DNA of 43,981 nucleotides, taken from a virus. How positions within the stretch are numbered: the stretch's first letter is position 1; each line of letters opens with the position of its first letter. The notes under the pieces are model-generated. The model searched no databases, had not been told where the DNA came from, and saw only the letters and a list, made by a program, of their open reading frames with translations. Of the stretch, positions 16,903-24,937 are shown one piece after another. The stretch spans positions 1 to 43,981 of IMG/VR virus record IMGVR_UViG_3300027851_000051. One strand, written 5' to 3'. A program made the translations under genes and the position numbers.

Positions 16903-17318
16903 TTTCCCGCGTCGGCTTCGTTGGCTTCTTCGCGGAACAGCGCAGCCGACCGCGCCTTGTCTTGCAAGTCGTCGTAAAGGTCGGGAAGCGCCTTCAAGAC
17001 AAGCATTGCGTTTTCGGGCGTAAAGGGAAGGTCTTTGCCGTCGCGACCGCGAACGTTTTTCCAGCCCTTCAAGACGGTCTTGACGAAAACGCCCATGAAC
17101 AGATTTTCGGCGGTTTCTTCGGCCAACGTGCCAAGTTGCAGTTGTCGGGCGTAAGGCTTCGAAGCCTTGTCAAGCGCCTTCGAATACTTCTTGTTTGCCT
17201 TCCCCATGCGGGAAAGAATGAACGTCGGAACCGTGCCGTCTTTGTTCGGCGCGTATTGAACTTCAACGCCTTCGGCTTCTTTTTCGGCGTTGGTTTCGAA
17301 TTGGTCGAAAAGCGACAT
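16899..17318 (-). CDS. Tail assembly chaperone, G-like
   Basis: The 139-residue product is helical and charged, begins near a Phe-Asp-Gln-Phe motif and contains a Pro-Thr-Phe-Ile-Leu-Ser-Arg-Met-Gly-Lys-Ala-Asn segment. It has the size and position of the siphophage G-type chaperone: after the major tail protein and before the tape measure. It ends Ala-Gly-Asn-stop, with the last codons forming the slippery site. Most ribosomes should end here, while a fraction shift to make the long G-T product. I rely on position and the frameshift more than on residue conservation. Confidence 0.82.
   Translation of the reverse strand: MSLFDQFETNAEKEAEGVEVQYAPNKDGTVPTFILSRMGKANKKYSKALDKASKPYARQLQLGTLAEETAENLFMGVFVKTVLKGWKNVRGRDGKDLPFTPENAMLVLKALPDLYDDLQDKARSAALFREEANEADAGN
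16902..16908 (-). promoter_or_regulatory. Programmed -1 frameshift slippery heptamer GGGAAAC
   Basis: Read leftward, the zero-frame codons are GCG GGA AAC TAA, giving an X-XXY-YYZ heptamer G-GGA-AAC whose second codon directly precedes the stop. Slipping back one base gives GGG and AAA pairing and opens the next frame at CTA (16902-16900). Downstream, CCCCTG near 16868 can pair with CAGGGG near 16827, a possible stimulatory structure; I have not folded it. Confidence 0.82.
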
Positions 17319-17345
17319 GTCGATTTTCCTTTGCTTGACATGGAA

Positions 17346-17371
17346 ACGGGGGCGGAATTAACCGCCCCCGT
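17346..17371 (-). terminator. Hairpin after the major tail protein gene
   Basis: A perfect 10-base GC-rich inverted repeat (17346-17355 and 17362-17371) has a six-base AATTAA loop, 32 bases past the major tail protein stop. No long T run follows. It probably gives partial termination or mRNA 3'-end protection, so that the abundant tail tube protein is made in excess over the chaperones downstream. Confidence 0.65.
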
Positions 17372-17403
17372 ATCGTAATCAATCGCCGGGCAAAAGCCAA
17401 GCC

Positions 17404-19617
17404 TTATTGCGGCATTGCCGCGTCGGGCAGATACGGGAAGAACTGGTAAAGCAAGGTGTAACCCGCCGCGCTTTCGACCGCCGAATTTTCAATCGGAATC
17501 ATAATCGCGGCGTCTTTTTCCACCGTCAACCCGCCGCCCGAAAGCGTCAAAAGCGGCATATCGAAAACGAAGCCCGCGTTGTCGTAACCGCCGATAACGT
17601 TGAAACTGCAATCGGCGTCGTCTTTGACGTAACGGGCCGTTTTCACGTCGTAAAAATACGCCGTGAGGCTTCCCGAAACTTCAAAATCGCCGAATTGGAA
17701 ATCAAGCGCGCCAAGAACCGCAAGCGCCTTGTTCGGCGAAGCGTTGTTCGTCAAGGTCAAAGACCCTTCGGAAACAAAACCCACAAGAGGCAGAAGGTTC
17801 GCGGTCGTCGCGTCGTTAATTGCGATACGCATACGGTAAAGGTCGGAAGTCGTGTTGTAAACTTCACCCCCTTCCGCTTCGAAGCGGTCGCCGTCTTTCA
17901 GTTCGTCGCCGGGTTCGCCCGTGCGGAACGAACGCGAAGCCGCAACAAAGGTAAGGTCGGCTGCAATCTTGTCTTCCGACGGAAATTCCATCGAAAATTC
18001 GTTCGCAATCGCGCCTTCAAGGTATTCGGCTTGCGCCGACGTGTCGCCTTGCCCAAGGGTCCGTTCAAGCTGATACGAACGTTGCCTGATAAGCGAAGCC
18101 GCCTTTTCGTTTCGAATGATCGGGCCGCAGAAAACGCGAATGGTCTTGCCCGTGCCCGCTTCCGTAACCGGGGTAAAGGTCACGTCGTCAAAGACAACGG
18201 CGTTTGCCGAAACCGACTTGATACGGGCGTAACCTTGGTTATTCGCGAAAGCGGTTGTCGAAGCGTCGCCGCCAATGAACAGCCAAGCCCCCGGAATGAA
18301 GTTCGGAAGCGCGGTAAAGTCTTGCGCGACCGAAATAAGCGCCGGAATGCCCGAAGTCACGGTAAGCGAAACGTCACCGCTTGCGAACTGATACCCGCAG
18401 GCTTCAACGTGCTTGTCGGCCCCGCCCGCTTCGTCAACGCAAGCCGGGGTAACTTGAACGGTCTTGTCGTAAGTCGTCGCGCCGACGGCGGTAACGACTT
18501 TCAAGCCATTGTTCGAAGCGTTGTCGAAGCCCGAAGCAAAGACCATTTGCCCGGCGGCAAAAGCCGCGTCGGTTTTGATCTGATACCCGGCGGCAAGCGT
18601 CGCGTTTTGAAGCTTGTCGATACCGACGGCCCGAACAAGGCTTTTCGTCGTGGGCAATTCGCGGGCGTCGGCGAACATGAAACCTTGCAACAGGCGGTTC
18701 AACGAAGTCTTCGTAAAGTCGGTATTGAAACCGCCCGCCGCTTCTTCGCCGACCGTGCGACCCTTTTTGCGTTGGCGCGAAGGCGAAATGAACGAACGAA
18801 CAGCTTTCGTCAATTCCGACCCGAAGTCGCCGAAGCTATTCGGTTCGGTCTTGAACCATTGCGCCCCCGGAACACCTTCGACGCCGCCCGCAAGGGTCGC
18901 CCCTGAAACCGCAACGTTCGCGCCCGTCTTGGTCAGGGTGTAAAGGTTGCCGTCTTCGCCGCCGACCGCCGCCGAAATGGTGACAACGTCCGCCGCCGAA
19001 GTCGCGTTGAACAGCGAAAGCGCGTCGATTGCCGCCGCAAGGTTCGTTGCCGCCGTCGTGACCGAAGCCCCGATAAGAACTTCGCCCGCGCCCGGCGCGG
19101 AAGCGACGAACGAAAACACGTTGCCGTCAATCGTGACCGAATGCGCCGCAGCCCCGCCCGTCAAGGTCGCCCCCGAACGGGTAATCGAAGCGGGGTTCGA
19201 CGGGTTCGCAAGCGCAATACTGTTTCCAGCCGTGCCGGGGTCTTCGGCGGTAATCGTAACAACCGAACCCGCCGCCGTCGCGTTAACGCCCGCAAGCCCC
19301 GTAACGGCAATCCCGATTGCCGTTGCCATTGCGCTTGTTCCGGCGGCAATGGTGATTTGATCCCCCGTCGCACCCGAAGCAACGAACGTAAAAGTCGTGC
19401 CATTCACGCCGATAGTCTCGCCTGCGGTCGGCGTCGCAACAACGGTCAGGGTTCCCGAAGCGGCGACCGCGTCAAGCGCCGTTGACGAAATCGTAACGGT
19501 TCCCGTCGCCGCAACAGCGGCTTCGCCTTCGGGCAGTTGACGAAGGCATTCTTCTTCCGCGAACGAAAGTTCAACTTCGTTGCTGTCGCGGCTGTTCTGT
19601 TCACAAATGGGCGGCAT
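17404..19617 (-). CDS. Major tail (tube) protein with N-terminal repeat modules
   Basis: The 737-residue product is long for a tail tube protein. Residues about 49-158 form a beta-rich module with Gly-Thr-Thr-Phe-Thr-Phe-Val-Ala-Ser-Gly-Ala and Ser-Gly-Ala-Thr-Leu-Thr-Gly-Gly. A second, diverged copy follows (about 159-245) with Phe-Ser-Phe-Val-Ala-Ser and Ser-Gly-Ala-Thr-Leu-Ala-Gly-Gly. The rest, from about 250, has the look of siphophage tail tube proteins. The gene sits between the tail terminator and the chaperones and has a strong hairpin after it, as expected for an abundant virion protein. The modules would decorate the tail surface; that is inference. Confidence 0.8.
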   Translation of the reverse strand: MPPICEQNSRDSNEVELSFAEEECLRQLPEGEAAVAATGTVTISSTALDAVAASGTLTVVATPTAGETIGVNGTTFTFVASGATGDQITIAAGTSAMATAIGIAVTGLAGVNATAAGSVVTITAEDPGTAGNSIALANPSNPASITRSGATLTGGAAAHSVTIDGNVFSFVASAPGAGEVLIGASVTTAATNLAAAIDALSLFNATSAADVVTISAAVGGEDGNLYTLTKTGANVAVSGATLAGGVEGVPGAQWFKTEPNSFGDFGSELTKAVRSFISPSRQRKKGRTVGEEAAGGFNTDFTKTSLNRLLQGFMFADARELPTTKSLVRAVGIDKLQNATLAAGYQIKTDAAFAAGQMVFASGFDNASNNGLKVVTAVGATTYDKTVQVTPACVDEAGGADKHVEACGYQFASGDVSLTVTSGIPALISVAQDFTALPNFIPGAWLFIGGDASTTAFANNQGYARIKSVSANAVVFDDVTFTPVTEAGTGKTIRVFCGPIIRNEKAASLIRQRSYQLERTLGQGDTSAQAEYLEGAIANEFSMEFPSEDKIAADLTFVAASRSFRTGEPGDELKDGDRFEAEGGEVYNTTSDLYRMRIAINDATTANLLPLVGFVSEGSLTLTNNASPNKALAVLGALDFQFGDFEVSGSLTAYFYDVKTARYVKDDADCSFNVIGGYDNAGFVFDMPLLTLSGGGLTVEKDAAIMIPIENSAVESAAGYTLLYQFFPYLPDAAMPQ
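19144..19473 (-). repeat. Beta-rich module, copy in the major tail protein gene
   Basis: Encodes residues 49-158 of the tail protein. By hand alignment about two thirds of residues are identical to residues 69-176 of the protein at 21024-21593, including an unbroken run of 14 at the C-terminal end. A weaker second copy follows it within the same gene. Confidence 0.8.
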
Positions 19618-19635
19618 GGTTAGCCCCTTTCAAGG

Positions 19636-20079
19636 TTAGACGGTTTCGTTATATTCGTATTCGGCGACGACGTTCAAGCGCAACATTTGGTCTTCGGGGT
19701 CAAGATCGTTGATACGGGCGTTGCGAAACCATACCCGCCCCGGCAGGTTAGCGCCCCGAAAAGCGGCCCTTGCGATTTGGGCGAACTTGTCTTGTTGTTC
19801 CCCCGCTTCGACTTCGGAAATCGGGCCGAACAATTGCACAAAAACAAGCCCAATTTCGTTGTATTTCTTCTTTCCGTTGCAGCCGAAGGCGACTTGTTCA
19901 GAATTGACCGTTTGCAACGACAACCGCCCCCAATGAACCGAAGGGTCAATCGGGGTTTTGTAAACGATACGCGGAAAGCGAATTTCGGGGATATAGCCCA
20001 CAATTCCGGCGGCGTTGGCTTGCCAATGCGCGTCAAACCGTTCGCAAATTTGGTCGCGGGCCGTGACAAAATCGACCAT
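19636..20079 (-). CDS. Tail terminator or tail completion protein, putative
   Basis: The 147-residue product starts at the ATG one base after the previous stop (TAAGATG), rather than at longer upstream options. It has an N-terminal Ala-Arg-Asp-Gln-Ile helix, a central Val-His-Trp-Gly-Arg and Glu-Ile-Gly-Leu-Val-Phe-Val-Gln-Leu-Phe-Gly segment, and a C-terminal Val-Val-Ala-Glu-Tyr-Glu-Tyr strand. The pattern and its place directly before the major tail protein fit tail terminator proteins, which cap the tail and join it to the head. Confidence 0.7.
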   Translation of the reverse strand: MVDFVTARDQICERFDAHWQANAAGIVGYIPEIRFPRIVYKTPIDPSVHWGRLSLQTVNSEQVAFGCNGKKKYNEIGLVFVQLFGPISEVEAGEQQDKFAQIARAAFRGANLPGRVWFRNARINDLDPEDQMLRLNVVAEYEYNETV

Positions 20080-20080
20080 C

Positions 20081-20497
20081 TTAGCCCCCTGCAACAACTG
20101 CGGATTTGAAAACGATTTCGTAAAGAACCGCGTCGCCATTGGGCGCGATTACGTCAATCGTTTCAATCGGCATAAGAATGCCCGCCCGCAAAACCGCGTC
20201 TTTCTGCGACGGTTCGAAATCGACCGCGCCCATATACCCCATTTGCGCCCCGGTTGTCAGTTCGACGCCCATTGCCCGCAGGCTTTCGAACTTTTCTTTC
20301 GTAATGGGGAAGAAGACGATTGAAACCGGGCGGTCGTCAGGGGTTCCAGCCGGAACGGCTTTCGGTCGCCATTTCGTCGCGCCCGCGACTTCGCCCGCGT
20401 CGGTCGTTCCTTCGGCACGAATGCGCCAAGACACGGCCTGCCCGCGCTTGGCGATAAGCTTTTTCGCGCTTGCAATTTGGCGTTCGTATCCGGCCAT
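20081..20497 (-). CDS. Head-tail connector region protein, putative
   Basis: The 138-residue product starts at an ATG one base after the preceding stop (TGAAATG). The N-terminal part is a basic helix, then beta-rich with a Val-Ser-Ile-Val-Phe-Phe-Pro motif. It ends Val-Leu-Tyr-Glu-Ile-Val-Phe-Lys, a pattern common in head closure (stopper) proteins. The order capsid, adaptor, this gene, tail terminator, tail tube supports a head-closure role. Family assignment is tentative. Confidence 0.6.
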   Translation of the reverse strand: MAGYERQIASAKKLIAKRGQAVSWRIRAEGTTDAGEVAGATKWRPKAVPAGTPDDRPVSIVFFPITKEKFESLRAMGVELTTGAQMGYMGAVDFEPSQKDAVLRAGILMPIETIDVIAPNGDAVLYEIVFKSAVVAGG

Positions 20498-20498
20498 T

Positions 20499-21011
20499 TC
20501 AAACCCGAACCGTTCGAAGCCCGATACCGGGCGAAGCGCAGCGACCGAACAACGGCGCAAGCGCCGCGTCAACCGCGCCAAGTTTCGGCCCCATTCCGAC
20601 AAGAACGGGGTCGGCGAAGGTCGTTTCAAGCGGCCCGACCTTTTCCTTTACGACGTAATCGCCCGCAACAAAATTCGGCATAATGTCAATGCCGTTCGAT
20701 TGCGCGATAACAAGTTGCGATTGCGCCGCAAGAAGAAGGTTCGGAATGCTGTCTTCGGCAATTTCGACGCCGTTGATTACGACGCCGATACGGGGAAACG
20801 CGCTTTCCGCATAAACCCGTTCGCCTTGAAATTCGCATTCCTTCGTTTCGATATAGTCGAAACCCCGGATAAGCTGCGCCGAAACAACGTCGTCGTCAAC
20901 CGAAAGCGTAAACCCCCGGTTCGCCGCGTATTGACGAACGGTTTCGACCGACATGTAAGAATTTGCGTCGGCGACGCCCGTTCCGTCTTCGACAATAACG
21001 ACAATCGGCAT
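20499..21011 (-). CDS. Head-tail adaptor protein
   Basis: The 170-residue product begins Met-Pro-Ile-Val-Val-Ile-Val-Glu-Asp-Gly-Thr-Gly, then Ala-Asn-Ser-Tyr, an Ala-Ala-Asn-Arg-Gly segment, and later a helical Leu-Ile-Arg-Gly-Phe-Asp-Tyr-Ile-Glu. These features mark the common phage adaptor proteins that databases often call DnaT-like ssDNA-binding. The structural role is supported by the order: it follows the capsid-linked genes and precedes head closure and tail terminator genes. Start and stop are tightly coupled to its neighbours. Confidence 0.72.
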   Translation of the reverse strand: MPIVVIVEDGTGVADANSYMSVETVRQYAANRGFTLSVDDDVVSAQLIRGFDYIETKECEFQGERVYAESAFPRIGVVINGVEIAEDSIPNLLLAAQSQLVIAQSNGIDIMPNFVAGDYVVKEKVGPLETTFADPVLVGMGPKLGAVDAALAPLFGRCASPGIGLRTVRV

Positions 21012-21023
21012 TTCGGCGCTTCC

Positions 21024-21593
21024 TTATGTGGGCGGGTTTTCGGGGTCGAATGTGGGATAACCGCCCGCAGCCGCGCCCCCGGTAAGGGTCGCCCCCGACC
21101 GCGTGATTTTCGCGCCATTTCCGACAAGCGCAATCGCGTTGCCTGCGGTTCCGGCGGTCGCTGCGGTAACGGTCACGACCGCGCCAACGGCGGCGGCATT
21201 GACCGAAGCAAGCGCGTTGACTGCGGTTGCAATCTCAGTCGCGGTTGCCGACGCCGACGCCCCGATATTGATTTGATTTCCCGTTGCGCCCGATGCGACG
21301 AAAGTAAAAGTCGTTCCGGCAACGGAAATCGTTTCGGTCGCGGCGGGGTTCGTAACGACGGTAAGCGTTCCCGTCGCGGCGACTGCGGCGAAACTGTCGG
21401 GGTATGCGTCGGGCGGCGTTCCTGCAACATAGTCGGTCGCTTCGGCCCCGGCCCCGTAATTGGGCGAAGCGACGCCGTTGCGAACCCGCAGTTCGTAAAC
21501 GGGCGCAATCGCCGCTTCAATCGCGTCGATTTCGGCTTGTTCTTCTTCGGTCACAATCGACCCGGCGGTAAAGAAGGTGATGCGCTGCGGCAT
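21024..21593 (-). CDS. Head-region protein carrying the module shared with the tail protein
   Basis: The 189-residue product starts at the ATG preceded by GAAAGGG, not at a longer upstream start. Residues 1-68 are unique, with an acidic helix (Thr-Glu-Glu-Glu-Gln). Residues 69-176 are the beta-rich module also found in the major tail protein. The protein ends in a short Pro-rich tail. Its position between the capsid-linked 134-residue protein and the adaptor suggests a head decoration or connector role. The function is not recognised. Confidence 0.72.
   Translation of the reverse strand: MPQRITFFTAGSIVTEEEQAEIDAIEAAIAPVYELRVRNGVASPNYGAGAEATDYVAGTPPDAYPDSFAAVAATGTLTVVTNPAATETISVAGTTFTFVASGATGNQINIGASASATATEIATAVNALASVNAAAVGAVVTVTAATAGTAGNAIALVGNGAKITRSGATLTGGAAAGGYPTFDPENPPT
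21066..21389 (-). repeat. Beta-rich module, copy in the head-region gene
   Basis: Encodes residues 69-176 of the head-region protein and is the counterpart of the copy at 19144-19473. Each copy carries one of the roughly 16 CTC/GAG words found in the genome (21234 here and 19417 there). Confidence 0.8.
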
Positions 21594-21617
21594 GGTTTCG
21601 GCCCTTTCAAGGCTTGG

Positions 21618-21652
21618 CCCCTGCCCACAATAGGCGGGCAAGGGCGCAGGGG
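21618..21652 (-). terminator. Hairpin between the 134-residue and 189-residue genes
   Basis: CCCCTGC (21618-21624) can pair with GCAGGGG (21646-21652), with a smaller TGCCC/GGGCA pairing inside. One GCCCACAA octamer (21623-21630) overlaps the stem. No T run follows, so it may stabilise or attenuate rather than terminate. Confidence 0.4.
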
Positions 21653-21653
21653 G

Positions 21654-22058
21654 TTAGGCGTTGGGTTTCCAGCCCGCCGCAGCGCCCGCAGGGGCCGCAG
21701 GCGCAGCCGGGGCGGGGGCTTGGGCAGGGTCGGCGGGCTTCGTCGCCGGGGCGGCTTCCTTGGCCCCCTTGGCGGGCGTTTCCGCCTTCTTCGGGGCGGG
21801 TTCGTCGCCGACCTTGGCCGACAGGGCCGCAAGCTTCTTGGCGCGGGCTTCAAGGGCCGCCGAAGCGGCGGGGAATTTGGCCGAATAGAACGGCGGGGCG
21901 TCACCCGCAACGCCGTCGCATTCTTCAAGCGGGGATTCCGACGAAATCGCAAGCGCGTTGCGGAAACAAACGTTCGCGTTCAAAGCGTTCGCTTCTTCGT
22001 ATTGGGCGGGCGAAGGCGCAGAGCCGCGAACGAAGTAAAGAATTTTCAGGGCTTTCAT
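21654..22058 (-). CDS. Capsid-linked Ala/Pro-rich protein of unknown function
   Basis: The 134-residue product has an ordered first half with an Asn-Ala-Asn-Val-Cys-Phe-Arg-Asn-Ala segment and a Tyr-Ser-Ala-Lys-Phe-Pro element. The second half is low complexity, rich in Ala, Pro and Lys, and ends Gly-Trp-Lys-Pro-Asn-Ala. Small proteins of this form are often encoded directly after major capsid genes. It follows the capsid gene and its hairpin, so it may be a minor capsid or decoration protein; the evidence is positional. Confidence 0.65.
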   Translation of the reverse strand: MKALKILYFVRGSAPSPAQYEEANALNANVCFRNALAISSESPLEECDGVAGDAPPFYSAKFPAASAALEARAKKLAALSAKVGDEPAPKKAETPAKGAKEAAPATKPADPAQAPAPAAPAAPAGAAAGWKPNA

Positions 22059-22091
22059 GGGGTCTTTCTTTCGTTGAAGTTGAAGGGAAAA

Positions 22092-22116
22092 GCCGGGGCG
22101 AAGTTATCGCCCCGGC
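22092..22116 (-). terminator. Strong hairpin after the major capsid gene
   Basis: A perfect 10-base GC-rich inverted repeat (22092-22101 and 22107-22116) has a five-base loop, 8 bases past the capsid stop. No T run follows. As at the major tail gene, it fits partial termination or protection of an abundant message. Confidence 0.7.
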
Positions 22117-22124
22117 CCCGTCAC

Positions 22125-23105
22125 TTACGCCGCAAGCGCGGTCAACACGACGCCCGCAAGGTCTTTCGGGTCGGTCGCGTATTTGTCCCAATTCGCCGAA
22201 GCGAAAAGGGCCGCGTCGTTCGGCGATTTGCCGCCCGTCGTCTTATCCCAAGCGAAGCCCTTGACGCCGACGTTGTAAGTCCATTCGGCTTGATAGGTGC
22301 GAACGATATTTTCGTTCCCGTTCTTCGCTTCTTCGTTCGCGTCGAAGTCGTTGTTCTGCCCGATGATAACCGCGCCCGGCGTCAAGCCAAGAACGTGGTA
22401 TTTGTCGGGCGACCCGGCGGTAACAAGCTGCGGGCTGTCGGTCATAACCAGCAGCTTGCCGAAGGGGTCGCGAAGAACGTTGACCGTGCCGTAAGTGAAC
22501 AGCCGTTCGCCGTTGGTCAAGTTGTTGCCGTAAAGCGAATGCATGGGCGTGGAATGCATGATCCATACGCCGATGCGGGCCGAACGGTCGCCGAACAACG
22601 CTTGCGCCTTGTTCAAGTTCGACCAAGTGACGTTGGCAAGCGCCCCGGAAAGGCCCGAAGCGTCAAACACAACATCGCTTTCTTGCGCCAGCGCGGTATA
22701 AGCGCAGCCCAAGCCCGTATTCAGCATGTCGGCCATTTGGTCAACGGCGATTTGTTGACCAAGAACCGCGCCCGCAACCTGCGGGTTTTGCTGAATCCAA
22801 GTGAACTGCCCCCGGTCAATCCGAATGGGCGGCGTTCCGGCGGCGACTTTCACCGAAACGTCTTCAAGTTGGGAAAGGGTCTTTTCAGCGACCGAACCCG
22901 AACCATAGGCGTTCCGACGGCGAACCGTGCCCCCGGCGATTTTGGCGAAAAACGCCTGTTGCGAAAAGTCGCCTTGGTTCGCAGCCGAAGACAGAACCAA
23001 AGCCCCGCCCGTTGCCGCGTTGAACAGTTCGACTTGCTGTTGCAACACTTCGGTAAACGAAGCGTATGCATATTCCGAATATACTTGAAGATCAGAAAGG
23101 GCCAT
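22125..23105 (-). CDS. Major capsid protein
   Basis: The 326-residue product starts at the ATG at 23105; the 21 residues upstream in frame are Lys/Arg-rich and unlikely. It begins Met-Ala-Leu-Ser-Asp-Leu-Gln-Val-Tyr with a tyrosine-rich helix. It has a Val-Arg-Arg-Arg-Asn segment, a Gly-Gln-Gln-Ile-Ala-Val-Asp-Gln-Met helix and a Trp-Ile-Met-His-Ser-Thr-Pro-Met-His motif typical of phage capsid subunits. The gene follows the scaffold gene and has a strong hairpin downstream. Size, order and motif agree. Confidence 0.9.
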   Translation of the reverse strand: MALSDLQVYSEYAYASFTEVLQQQVELFNAATGGALVLSSAANQGDFSQQAFFAKIAGGTVRRRNAYGSGSVAEKTLSQLEDVSVKVAAGTPPIRIDRGQFTWIQQNPQVAGAVLGQQIAVDQMADMLNTGLGCAYTALAQESDVVFDASGLSGALANVTWSNLNKAQALFGDRSARIGVWIMHSTPMHSLYGNNLTNGERLFTYGTVNVLRDPFGKLLVMTDSPQLVTAGSPDKYHVLGLTPGAVIIGQNNDFDANEEAKNGNENIVRTYQAEWTYNVGVKGFAWDKTTGGKSPNDAALFASANWDKYATDPKDLAGVVLTALAA

Positions 23106-23121
23106 TTGAAGGCTTCCCCTA

Positions 23122-23841
23122 TTAGGTTTCGGTTGCAGCCGCTTTCTTGGCTTCGATATGGGCCGCAAGGTCTTTGGGGTTCATCGAAGCAAGGTCGGCG
23201 GGTTTGTCGGCGTTTCCGCCGGGGTTCGCAGGGGCACCGCCGCCTTTAGCTGTCGGCTTCCCGGCACCGCCGGAAGCCTTCGACGCGATAATAATATCAG
23301 CGTAATCGGGATTTGCAACAAGTTCTTTCTGCAAATCTTCAAGCGTCAACGCCGAAGGTTTACCCGCAGCGTCAAGAACGCGGGTCGTCGGTTCGTCGCC
23401 TTCGAAATCGACCGTCAAGCGGTCTTTGATAACGCGGGCAAGCAACGTCGGAACTTTCGAAATCTTCGTTGCAATTTCAGTCGCCTTGGCGTCAACAAGG
23501 TTCTTCTTGAAGACGCCTTGAAACTTGTCTTTCGTCGCGGCATGGGCCGACTGTTCCGCTTCAAGTTTGGCTTTCCAAGACTTTTCAAGCGTTTCAATGT
23601 CACCCTTTTTGCGGGCGTCGTCGCTGCCCAAAGCGTCAAGCTGTTCTTGCGCTTCTTTCAACTTCGCTTCGGCGTCTTTGCGAAGCTGCGCTTCCCGGTC
23701 TTTCGCCCGCTTCAACGCGCCCGTGTCTTCTTCGCCGTCAACATCAAGACGAAAGCCGTCGCCGTCTTCGATATATTCGGCTTTGAAAGCGTCGTTCAAC
23801 TTTTCGTATTCCGCTTTCGTGATTTTCTTTTTCAAGGCCAT
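23122..23841 (-). CDS. Capsid scaffolding protein
   Basis: The 239-residue product is highly charged and helical. Residues about 40-110 are a Lys/Glu/Ala coiled coil, then a short ordered core, a Gly/Ala/Pro/Lys linker near 190-215 and a basic Ala-rich end. This composition and its place directly before the major capsid gene are typical of siphophage scaffolds (minor structural GP20 or DUF4355 type). No protease motif is visible, so it is probably not a protease-scaffold fusion. Confidence 0.8.
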   Translation of the reverse strand: MALKKKITKAEYEKLNDAFKAEYIEDGDGFRLDVDGEEDTGALKRAKDREAQLRKDAEAKLKEAQEQLDALGSDDARKKGDIETLEKSWKAKLEAEQSAHAATKDKFQGVFKKNLVDAKATEIATKISKVPTLLARVIKDRLTVDFEGDEPTTRVLDAAGKPSALTLEDLQKELVANPDYADIIIASKASGGAGKPTAKGGGAPANPGGNADKPADLASMNPKDLAAHIEAKKAAATET

Positions 23842-23887
23842 TTTAGGAACTTCCTTCGGTTAGGGCAAAACACCGTTTCGCCGGGGG

Positions 23888-24937
23888 TTAAGACAGGATA
23901 CGCGCAAGCTTGCTTTCGTATTGGGCCAAAGTCAACGGTTGCGACGTGCCGCCGTCAAAATCCTTTTGCACGGGTTCCGGCTGCGACGCAAGCCAAGAAC
24001 CAAGCGAAGCCGCAGCATACGCCGCCCCGGTCTGGGTCAACGGCGTAATGTGGGAACGGCAACGCATATGCGCGGGCGGTCGCGGCCCTGTCGCAAATTC
24101 GAAAATCTTTCCGTCGCGGTGTCGGCAAATATCGGTCGTCGCGCTGTCGATAATGCTGTTCCAAACGTAACGGTTGAAGAACGCCGAAGCAACCGCCGCA
24201 GAAACGCCAGCCGCGACGAATTGAACAACGGTATCAATTACGGCCCGACCTTGGTTTTTGATACGGTCAACTTGCGACGACGAACCTTGTTGAACGCCGC
24301 CCAATACTGCGCCCGGCTTTCCGACCAAAACCGCAACAAGTTCTTCAACGCTTAGACCGTTTGCCCAAGCTTGCTTTACAATGTTTTCGATTTGGCCTTG
24401 CGCCGAATTTCCGAACGCCTTTACGAAGTTCGCGACAAGAACGCCGTTTGCAGGCATGGGAAGGTTTTTCAACCGTGCCCACAATGCAGCCCCGCTCCCC
24501 GTGATAGCGGCAACCCCGAAAACGGGCGTCGTTTGGTTCGCGTCAATGAACATCGCAATAAAGTCAGCCGCGTCTTCGTCGCTTTGAACGCCGTCGTTAT
24601 CGACGCCCGGCGGGTGAAAGAACGACCCGAACATTCGTCGGTTGACGACAAGACTTGCGTTCATAAACGCTTCAATTTGCTTGACCAACTGCCCGGCGTA
24701 ACTTCCGAAGATGCGGTATTGAACGCGACGAAGCCGAACAAGAAGCGCGTTCAACTGCGCCTTATTCAGCAAGTCAAGGCTTCGATATTTCATTCGCCCG
24801 AAAAGGTCTTGAAGTTCCTTCGACAGTTCGGCAAGCATTCTTTGAAAGTCAAGGAACATTCCCCCTTTGACGCCTTCAATATACAATTGGTTTCGCGTCG
24901 TAATGTCGAAAAGTCGGCGGTTATCTTGCATTGTCAT
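23888..24937 (-). CDS. Head morphogenesis protein, Mu gpF-like
   Basis: The 349-residue product has a long helical N-terminal half. Its C-terminal half carries the conserved minor-head motif Thr-Asp-Ile-Cys-Arg-His-Arg-Asp-Gly-Lys (about 285-295) followed by Pro-Pro-Ala-His-Met-Arg-Cys-Arg-Ser (about 304-312). This Cys/His/Arg pattern marks the Mu gpF or SPP1 gp7 minor head family, which is packaged with DNA and assembles at the portal. The gene overlaps the end of the portal gene by 4 bases, its usual place. Confidence 0.88.
   Translation of the reverse strand: MTMQDNRRLFDITTRNQLYIEGVKGGMFLDFQRMLAELSKELQDLFGRMKYRSLDLLNKAQLNALLVRLRRVQYRIFGSYAGQLVKQIEAFMNASLVVNRRMFGSFFHPPGVDNDGVQSDEDAADFIAMFIDANQTTPVFGVAAITGSGAALWARLKNLPMPANGVLVANFVKAFGNSAQGQIENIVKQAWANGLSVEELVAVLVGKPGAVLGGVQQGSSSQVDRIKNQGRAVIDTVVQFVAAGVSAAVASAFFNRYVWNSIIDSATTDICRHRDGKIFEFATGPRPPAHMRCRSHITPLTQTGAAYAAASLGSWLASQPEPVQKDFDGGTSQPLTLAQYESKLARILS

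Noticed and set aside
19636-20139. Longer start for the tail terminator gene at 20139
   Set aside because: It would overlap the previous gene by 59 bases, while the ATG at 20079 follows that stop by one base.
22125-23168. Longer start for the major capsid gene at 23168
   Set aside because: The extra 21 residues are Lys/Arg/Pro-rich and overlap the scaffold gene; the ATG at 23105 is in the usual gap.
20139-23249. A 1,036-codon rightward open frame opposite the head and connector genes
   Set aside because: It lies antisense to several well-supported genes and its product is an Arg-rich stretch with no domain. Long antisense frames arise here from biased codon use. The same applies to the long frames at 17407-18906 (+), 25339-26541 (+), 34128-35108 (+) and 3604-4851 (-).
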